From: Pelargonium nanum
Lineage: Eukaryota; Streptophyta; Magnoliopsida; Geraniales; Geraniaceae
NCBI GenBank assembly: GCA_036897485.1
Contig: JAYMTF010000500.1
Span: 1-34,899, forward strand
Length of the DNA: 34,899 nt
Direction of reading: 5' to 3'
Made by a program: the position numbers and the translations under genes. Positions within the stretch are counted from its first letter, which is position 1, and each line of letters starts with the position of its first letter. Positions 1 to 9,800 of the stretch are shown here, piece after piece. The notes beneath the pieces are model-generated. The model worked only from the letters and a program-made list of their open reading frames with translations, ran no database searches and was not told the origin of the DNA.

Positions 1-376
1 CCGGCGAAGACAAAAACGAAGATGGCGGTGGCTTTGTGCTCCGTTGCCGGCAAGAGAGACGGTGGCTGAGATCGAAGACCTCGATCTCCTTTGCTCCTTT
101 GCTCGTCGACGGTGGTGGAGGATCGGTGGAGGAGACGGCGGTGGAGATCGACGTCTTCTTCTTCTTCTTCTTCTTCTTTTTCATTTTTTATTTATTATTT
201 ATATTTATTAAAAAAATGAGAAACGGGGGTATTTTGATCTTTTTAGCATTTAACTGACAGAATTATGGACGGAACAGGGTCTGCATACTTCATGATAGTC
301 CAAAGTTACGAAAATAAATTCCGGGTAGTAAATTGCAAAATGTGTATAGTACATGGGTGCCATCTGTAATTTCCCC
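1..376. mobile_element. Right end of a Mutator-like element (long terminal repeat arm)
   Basis: The left part (about 1-150) is GC-rich and is followed by a CTT run and then an AT-rich arm ending in GTAATTTCCCC at 376. The arm carries the phrases seen in the complete inverted-repeat element at 24062-24618: a TTAACTGACAG stretch, a GGACGGAACAG stretch and a block with TAAATTGCAAAATGTG. Only this end lies in the window, so the second arm and any target duplication cannot be checked. The GC-rich start could be captured host sequence, but I recognise no protein in it. Assignment to the Mutator class is inferred from the related element. Confidence 0.45.
154..177 (+). repeat. (CTT)8 microsatellite
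   Basis: Eight uninterrupted CTT units lie inside the Mutator-like end. They explain the phenylalanine run in a short reading frame here, which I do not regard as a gene. Confidence 0.9.
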
Positions 377-393
377 AATATAAAAATATATGT

Positions 394-545
394 TAGTCAA
401 TAGTTAAAATGGATAAAAGGTATTTCGGTCATTGTGTGTTAACTGACGGTTTATTGGACGGAGAAAATGAGAAAGCACAAAATAGTCTATAGTTAGAAAA
501 AAATGTTAAAGCTAGTAAGTTGTAAAATATATCAATTACATACGG
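394..545. mobile_element. Truncated second terminal arm of the same Mutator-like family
   Basis: This stretch reads as the reverse complement of the left arm of the element at 24062-24618, at roughly 80 percent identity by eye over about 150 bases. Shared blocks include GTTAACTGACGGTT, ATTGGACG and AAAATGGA followed by a GGTATT/CGGTCATTGTG block. No partner arm is visible, so it is a solo or truncated copy sitting directly beside the arm that ends at 376. Confidence 0.55.
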
Positions 546-579
546 TTATCAATCTCACATACTAATATCCCTAAATCTT

Positions 580-603
580 AAACATTACCAACCAAACCTT
601 TCA

Positions 604-637
<34 letters not shown>

Positions 638-650
638 ATTACCAACCAAA
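580..650 (+). mobile_element. Very short poly(A) retroposon scar with target-site duplication
   Basis: The 14-base string CATTACCAACCAAA occurs at 583-596 and again at 637-650; with preceding A residues the match is 17 bases. Between the copies are only eight bases (CCTTTCAC) and 32 A residues (605-636). A 14-17 bp direct repeat around a poly(A) tail is the hallmark of target-primed reverse transcription by LINE machinery, here with an almost wholly 5'-truncated body. It lies about 165 bp upstream of the topoisomerase start codon, so it may sit in the promoter or 5' leader. Confidence 0.65.
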
Positions 651-814
651 AGGACCAAAACACAGCTACAATATTGCAAGTTCTAATTTTGTATTTTGCA
701 TTGAGAGAAAAAGTGAGTGCAACTGCAGAACCAAAAAGAAGAAGAAAAAATCCAAGTTCGAAGTTCAAATTTGTTGGATTCACTTCTCCGTTCTGGTTTT
801 CTACTCCACAAACA

Positions 815-3800
815 ATGGCTCCTCTGAAGGTTCTCATGGTAACACTACGATTCCTTTCACCTCTGCTTCCACATCATCATCATCGCCGTCTTCTTCTCTT
901 TCGTTTTCTCACCTCCTAACTCTCTTCTCCGTCTCGTCAATTGCAGGTTGCAGAGAAGCCAAGCATCGCTCTCTCTATTGCTTCTGTTCTCTCTCGCGGT
1001 CAAGTAACTTCTCTTCTCTCTATTCTTTGAATTCCCTTCTCAAACCCTAGCTATAGTGGCTTCATGTCATGCCCTGTTTGGTTTCTGATTATATGTAAAT
1101 ATGTAATGTAGTGAATCATTAATTGTGTTAGTCAACAAAACGTATGGTAGGACTCGTGTTACCTGGATGCAAAGTGCACTTGGTGAAGAGTATGCTACCT
1201 AGCTTGGAATGCTGTACTTTGGGGGCTGTTTTTTATTTTTATTTTTTTTTTCTATTGTAGAGTCCTCTTTACATTTGATTACTTGTGTAAAGTCGAAGTG
1301 AATCTACTCATGTTGCTATGGATCACCTTGGTGAACTGGGACACAAATGCCACCACCATTTGTGAATCTTAATATTGTTCCTGGTCCTTATGGTGCTTGT
1401 GTATTAGGTAACTCTAGTTAAGTATAATATGTTACCTGCAACGACATATAATTTAGAAAATGATGTTCCTTTATAGCAGTACTAGATAAAAGTATATTGG
1501 GATTTGATTGAGGAGTGAAATGAACAATTCTTGTGGGCTACTTTACTGTTTTATGCGACTCTTCAGGGCGAGAACTCATTGGAAAATCAGAGTGGAAACC
1601 AGAAAATGATTGATTCCCACTTCTTTATTTTATTCGTACATTAGAACTTTTCAAGTATTAAGGTGAAATAATCACCATTGAGATTATATTATATGACAGC
1701 GTGGCAAGTTTAATTATTTTCTCACAAAATTATTTTTAGCAAGGTCTCAGGATCTACGTTCATGTGATTTGACAAAGTCTTACACAAGCTGTCAACCTAT
1801 AGCAACTCTCCTTTACTAGACTTGAACTCGGCTTTGTTACAAGAGCATGGAAGGAGTTTATAAGGGTAGTGGTAGGCCTTGATGATTATATGGTGGTCGT
1901 GACTCGTGAGAATCTCAGATGATGTAGTACTTGTACAATAACACCTTTTAATATGATCTTAAACTTTCATTCATGCTCATTGCTACTTGACATTGAAATG
2001 TACTTTTTATTCCTGAAAAACATTTTTTTTCTCACAAGGCAAAATTATCAAATTGAACCGAACAGAATGCAAATGTTTTATATTAGCAGGAAGAGGATGG
2101 GGAAAAATGCTGTACTTAACTGAACTTGGTATAATTGGATAATCTGTATCGTGTTCAAGTTAAAATTTTAAATTACATCTTGGCGAACTCTCTTAATATG
2201 CATATTCACTTTCAGGCTATCTATTATTATTGTTATTTTTTTCACAGTGAAATTTAACATCACCATTTTTGATATTCAAGGCATTTATCTGTGCCACAGA
2301 TGTTTACAAGGAAGGGTAGCACCGACGTTCATGAATTTGACGGGACTTTTCTTGGGTCTCATGCACATTATAAAGTGACATCAGTTGTTGGACATGTTTT
2401 CAGGTTCTCTTTCCTATCATTCGTTACTAACACAGTGGTGTTTTTTTTCTACTTGCTCCATTCTTTTGCATTGTGCTTACTTTATGTTTATCTTAGGCTA
2501 TGAATTAGTCCCTTCTGTATGATTGCCTCTAGGTGTTTGCTTCCATGCATTATCCTTGTCTTTCATGCTAAGTAATTTGTTCCAATATCAGTGTCTATCA
2601 AACAAAATGACCACTCTAGCTTTTGCATGATTTTTTTCACCATTTCAGTTTTACAATGTTGTTTCTAAGGATTGCTGCCAGTTTTTGAAACAGCTCATTC
2701 TTGATGATGAATTAGTATTGATTAGAAATAGAAAATGGCATACAGCTTTTTAGAAGAAACTCCCATATCATGTGGGCCTGTCCCAAAAAAAAGATTCGTA
2801 TTTTACGCACTCAACTCACACCCGAGCTGATGCATCCAGCATGGTCATGTGTTGTATTTCTGGTTGCCTGATACATGGCTTTCAGGATGCTCTCTCTCTT
2901 ACACACACAAACACAGTATATACATTGTAACCTTTTGTTTTAATTCAATAACCCAGGGAAAACTATCTCAATGGTTTTTGACCCTAATGGTGTAGCATGA
3001 GTAGAGTACTTGTTGCATCTGTGACAAGTAGAAGTTGTGTTGGTTGCTAACTTTTTTCTAGTGCCAAGTTGAAGTTTCAATTTTATATGGGACGTTTTTA
3101 TTTAGCATATGCTTAGATTAATAGCTTACTGGCATATTCTCAAATTGTTAATTTTCTCTGTGTGAATCTAGTATAGATTTTCCAGGAACTTATCAAAATT
3201 GGGCAGCTACTGATCCTCTGGATCTTTTTGAGGCTCCAACTATCAAATCAGAATCCAACCCAAAGGTACTTCATTTTTGTTTACTGGCTTTCCAATTATG
3301 CGGTTACTACTTATTTTATGCTCCTTTTTTTATTATATATCATTCTTATGTCTTGTTCTGACCCGATATAAGTTCTTGATAGTGCTTAACGTAGTTGGAA
3401 GATCTTGATGGATAAGTATTAACTTCATAGTATGACTTGTCTTAATGCTGAGAAACCAGGCATATGTATCATTAGTTGCTATTGATTATTGCCAGAGTTT
3501 GTTTCATGACTGATAAGAACACTTACAAGGGCATCTGGCGTATGCTTTAGCAAGTACATGTATTCGGCTATGCATCTGATGATCAAACCTTGTATCCTTC
3601 TTGTATGATATGTTATGGCCTCTAGAAGAAATTTTACTGGGATATGGTTTTGCATGTGATTCAAATTCACGTCATTGTTATTATTTTTTTTATATTTTTT
3701 TTAACTAGGCGAGCAGTGTTGTCTAACTATAACTACTTTGTCTGGCATTAAGGTTCACATTTGTAGGCATCTAAGTCAAGAAGCTCGTGGTTTTAGTCAC

Positions 3801-6800
3801 TTGGTATTATGGTTGGATTGTGATCGTGAGGGAGAAAATATATGTTTTGAAGGTACTTCTCTAGTTTTGTTGTGTATCATAGTTTCAATTGTATATTCAG
3901 TCAAATCTAGTTTTGTTAATCTATGTTAAATTTTTTACAAGAGCATCAGATTGGTTATTATAATTTAAACTTGATACCATCCCTTTTTATGTAGATGAGC
4001 TAATGAAGGTCAAGACTTTGGCCATAACAGGCAATTTGTTTTGAGAGTCTATTCTGACTGCAAAACTTACTATTATTCCTTGTAGGCTGTAACTTTGATT
4101 CTTGGACGTCAAAATGGAGTTTGTGAAAACCCTTCTTTCAATCTTTTGTGAATGAGTTTTTCCACTTTGGCCATAACAGACAATTTGTTTTAAGAGTCTA
4201 TTGTGACTGCAAAACTTACTGTTACTCCCTGTAAATTTGATTCTTGGACGTCAAAATGGAGTCAGTGAAAACCCTTCTTTCAATCTTTTGTGAATAATTT
4301 TATCCACTTAAAAGACAAGTAGGTTTTATGGCTTTGATAGTTTATGTCTCTAAGGCCAGGTGCTTGGGCCTTTGTCTTTCTGTTCTCTTATTTTATATGA
4401 CCTTGTTCAGAACATGCTCAGTTTAATTTTGCATTGATGGTTGCATCTTAGACTTTGTGCTAGTTGGAAGGCATATTAGGACATAAGAGTGTAAAATTTT
4501 TGAGAGCAGTTCTGCTAGTCTTTTGTTGTGCATCTGTCAAGAGGGCGAGACGGAGGGTTTAGAAGTTTCTCTATATCATCTGAAATCATTATTCTGTCAC
4601 ATTCTATTTTAGATGGTTGGGTTTACTTGTTGACTCCTATTACCATGATTTTCCTTTTTTCCTTGATAGTTTGAACTGTAGAGTTAATGTTCTTTTGTTT
4701 CCTAGGGTTGTTCCGTTGAACACCTAGTATGCATAAGAGGCATTGCCTTGTCCTTCAAAATGTATCTATCTTGTTTACTATATAAATACATTTGAACTTC
4801 AAATTGTGGGATATTTCTGACATATTTTAAAAAAATGTGCCTAGTTTCTTGTTTATGAAGTAGTGCATGTGCATGTAATCTGTTATTTGAATGTGTAACG
4901 TTTGTTTTCTTGTTATTCTGTCAAGATTCTGGAACAAACGTAGATTTTACTGCACTGGTCTACCTAGTATTATTTATCACAAACTTGTTTTTGGTAATTT
5001 CTTTATTTGGATCTGAGATGCATTTTGAAGGTACAAATGATTATGATTTTTTTTTTAAACAGGGAGGCAGTATTTTGATATCAAGATTTTCCATGCTGAT
5101 TTTTTATCCTTTTCTTCCTTAGACTTGTATTATTAGGAACTGAGAAAATCAGACACAGTCTCCTGAAGTTGTTATTTATATTTATTATTATTGTTTTATG
5201 CAGTTATAGAGTGCACGGGTTTTCTTGAGAATGAGGCTAGAAGGAAGATTTATCGTGCGCGGTTTTCATCTGTTACTGAGAAGGATATTATGAAGGCTAT
5301 GGACAACCTAGTTGAACCTAACAAAGATGAGGCATTGGCTGTAGACGCTCGACAAGAGATAGATTTAAAAGTTGGGGTTGCCTTTACACGTTTCCAGACA
5401 AGTTATTTCCAGGGCAAATATGGGAATCTGGATTCCAGAGTTATCTCGTAGGTTCTCCCTTTTCGCTTCCTGTTTGCATTTGTTTGTTTGTTTGTTTTTA
5501 GTTCATTATGTCTTAGTTTTGTCTTTGACATTTTTCCTCATAATCTTTCTGTGCTGTGTTTTAGTTGATCAGCATAACAGTTTTGGGTTCTTGTTTGGGT
5601 TTGTAAGTTAAACTAGTGCATTCTTGTGCTATCCAAGATATGATCAGAAATACTATTTCAAAATCTGGAATGGATAAATTTCAAACAAATTCTGATAATT
5701 GCTGTATTGGAAGGTGCTTGGTTGCTTTCTAGGACCAGTTTGAGAAGTACTGAGGAGACCAAGATAAGTCGTAAACACAGATAAATAGCTTCATATTTCA
5801 ACATTGGGTCACATAGCTTACCTTCAAGCATGATCTTGAATGGTAGCTTCGATGGCAAAGAATTGGTACCCACTAGGTGCAAGATAAACCAACATATTAT
5901 TAAATGGACAGAGAGTCAAACTGGTCTGTTGACCAGGTTGCCTGGTGAGTAGGTGCCCTTTTTAAATAAAAAAATTTACCGGGTCAAACATGGGATTTGA
6001 GCGCAGTCCCGGGTTAAAAAACCAGACCAGTTTACCAACCGTTTCCTGGTCAAACTGGCCGTCGGCCGTCCAGTCTGGTTTCTAAATCTTTGAGATATAC
6101 TAGGATGATTATCTTACCTCATTACCTTCAAGTACATGTTCCTGACATGGATTATTTTTTTGGTAACAATAGATTCTGCTCTTTTCCCATTTCAAATTGC
6201 TTTCATTTATTAATTGGCTGTGTACTTTTTTTCTTTTCTAATATGAAATCTCTTCTTTTCAAAATTTTCATTTCAAGCTTCAATTTAATTATTCCTACTA
6301 ATTGCTTCAGCTATGGGCCATGTCAAACTCCTACACTTGGGTTTTGTGTACAGCGCTATTTGCAAATTACTACTTTCAAGCCAGAAAAGTTTTGGTCTGT
6401 GCGCCCTTACATAATGCACAGTGGTTACGAGCTTCAGCTAGAATGGGAACGTAACAAGTTGTTTGACCAGGATGTGAGACTTTCTTTGCTTTAATTTCAG
6501 CTCTGGTTTGGCCAAAGTTTTCGCTCCAATGATAATGTTGATTAATGTTTTATGTTTGGCAGGTTGCCTTGATGTTCCAAAAGTTGGTAATGGATGATGG
6601 GGTTTTACAAGTAACAGGAACATCTGAAAAGCAGGAAACCAAAAGTCGCCCTTCTGGTCTCAATACAGTGAATCTCCTGAAGGTTAGAAAATTTGAGGAC
6701 TCATATTTCATTCTATTTCTAATACCATTTGGAATTAAAATCAATGCTACTGGGACACTTCATATATTCTGAGCTTGCTGGTAGTTAAATGTTACTGGAC

Positions 6801-9800
6801 ATATATAAGAATGTTCAAATCTGCAAGTTCTGCATAAATAACAAAAAGCGCTGCTCTGTGGCTCGTAACTGTGAATATGGGCTTATAGTGGAATTGCCAC
6901 ATTTTTCAGTGTCATAGTTATGCGAGGCTGCAGACGTAGTCCATTTAGAGTTGGATTTTGTGCAATAATCAAGCCTTATCTGGATTTGGTTAATCCTGTA
7001 TCTTATTGTGTATACTCTTACCTAGATTATATGAGAGACTAGGTTCATGGATGGAAAAGAAGATGAAAGAGAAAATAAAATATAAAAAATATGGTTTCAA
7101 ATGCAGATGCATGAAATTGTCACCTTCATCCTCTTGTAATCTTTAATGTGAATTGGTAATGCATTGACACGGGTTTCTTAATACTTAATTAATGTAAATA
7201 ATCTTTCTCATCTTGCATACTCATGAATGGAATATTTAATAGTTTGTACAAGCAATAAAGTTCTGCTCATTGGTCGATATTCATGTGCACTAGCGTGGTG
7301 ATTTTGAGGGATTTCAAAAAAAAGAGAAAGAAAAAGGATTTTAGGTAAATTATTAAAACATGAAAGCCGGTTTTGATGTTTCTGTAATCGGTCATGTATG
7401 AAAAATACTATGTTCAACTACTATCCTTCGCAAAGACCTAAGAACTGAGGAGTAAATATGCTTTTATTTTTGAATTTTAATTTAACTACTTGAGATAATT
7501 TCAATGTATTGATGCAATTCATTCAGGTTGCTTCAAGTGCTTTAGGCTTTGGACCTCAAATGGCTATGCAACTAGCTGAGCGCTTGTATACCCAAGGTTT
7601 CATCAGGTGTACTTTTTTTTTTAAATACTTCCTTGAGTCAGAGTGCTTAGTTGCTTTCTTGGTTCTTCCTCAGTGGTCATATAGTGGTTTGTTAGGAAAG
7701 GACAATTGTCAATAGACTGCATACTTCTTCAATGTTCCATTGTGGTTGTCTCATGTTTGCATGAAGCGTTATAAATTGAGGCTAGCAGCATTATTATTTT
7801 ATTGGGGTAGTTCCACCTAAATATCTGTTTTCTTCTGCATATAGTTATGCTGCTTGGTTAGATGGCCACATAACTTTTTCCCTTTCAACATTTGAGCTTC
7901 TTGCTAATGTGGTTCACATATAATATTTGTGCTGCCTCCTTGGCAATGCCTTATGCCTAGAGCTGTCTACAATCAAAGAGTTGAAGATATGGTTATGATA
8001 CATTAGTGTATGTGTTTTTTTTATGAGTTATAGAACATTGGTTGATATGTTCCTGATGAATGAGCTGGAGTAAAGTTTCATTATTTTTCATAAGTTCTCT
8101 GATTAAAATATGTGGAAAGTGCATGAGACATTATGGTTGCCTGCTATTTGTCCTTTTGTACCATGTTGGAGTAAAATACTTGTTACGTGTCTTTCAATCC
8201 CTCACTTTATACATAATCAACCTTTATGTTTTCTTGTATTTTGGGAATGTAATTACCTTTTTTTAATAATTATATTGTATGGCTGCTCTAGTTATCCACG
8301 AACGGAGAGCACATCCTATCCTTCTTCATTTGATTTCAAAGGCACACTTAGTTCTCAAGCAAATAATCCAACATGGGGTAACTATGTCCAGAGACTGCTT
8401 GCTGATGGTTATCATAAACCACGTTCAGGAACTGATGCAGGTGATCATCCTCCTATAACACCAATGCGGGCAGCAACTGAGGAAACACTAGGAGATGATG
8501 CTTGGAGACTGTACCAGTATGTTTGTCAACATTTTATAGGGACTGTGTCACCTGACTGCAAATATTTAAGGTAAAAAGCTGTGGTATTGCGCCTCTATAT
8601 TTATTTTATTATATTTCTTACACTTCAGTTTGGGGTAAGAGGATGGAAGAGAGATCTTTTTCCTCTAAAAGTAATTGATTTCCTTAATTATGAATCAGAT
8701 AACTTAAACCGTGCTCATTTCATTTCAAGTACTTGTGAGAGATCTCCTTTCCTTATTTTAAGTAGTGTATGAACCACATGACACCTTGATGTTTTTTCCC
8801 AATTGTTTCACCTTTTTCAATATAGTAGATGCTCTTTTATGCTTGAAAGGCCGAAAGCTGTTTTCTATGTATACAATTTCCCTGATAATTGCATCTCATG
8901 TGCGAAAAAGAAATTCGTGCTACCTATTTGTGCAGTGTGAAGCAAAAGACTACTGTTTTGTCTCTCAAGAAACGGATTTTACTTTTATGAGGTTAAGAAA
9001 ATGATCTTATACCATAATGAGATTGATCTTAACAAATATACATGTTCCTCAGCCTGAAATGTTACCTCACTAAACTACTTACTCTAAATCCACACTGGGG
9101 TAGCTTAGCAAAGAAACCTAGAGGACCAGATGGGTCTGAATAGATTCAGAGACCAACATGGCTTTAAAAGGGAATATGGTAAATGGATTTTTTGTTAATA
9201 AAATTGTTGAATTTAATATTGTTAAATTAAAAAGTATCTCACATTGAGAGAATGTGAAGTTTGAGACCACTTGATGTTCTAGTTGGGTCCTCTACCTAAT
9301 AGCTTAAGATTTTGGGTTGGAATAAGGTTTAACAAATAGGTTTAATGACCTCATCAGATCTAAACTGCAGCACCCAGGCTGATTAATGCACCCTTGAGGT
9401 GTGAAGAAGCTGCAAAGGGTTTGCTAAGTGTATAGACGTGATCAGCCTCAACACATTAGCTGCATGAGAAATGATCCTGTGAATCTGGGAACATTAATGG
9501 ATGGTTCATTATGAGGTTTGCTACTTGGTCACGCCATAGAATAGAAGTTGTGTAGGAAGTATTTAGTTAGTTCCCTAACTTCTCTCTAGTTTTATTGCAT
9601 TGTGTGTGCTGAGAACAGTAAAAATGTAAATGATGCAGGAAAGTTTCGCTCTTTTGATTGCTGTTATGGGGACAATTGTGTGCATGCATTTTTATACCTT
9701 GTGCATATTTTACATAATAGAGTTTGAATTTCATATATAAGGTGTACTGTATCTATTGGTTTTATGATTTATCCTTGATTATCAATTCTATTATATCCTT

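Noticed and set aside
36..257. 73-codon frame with a poly-Phe run
   Set aside because: The Phe run is the CTT microsatellite and the rest lies in a Mutator-like end.
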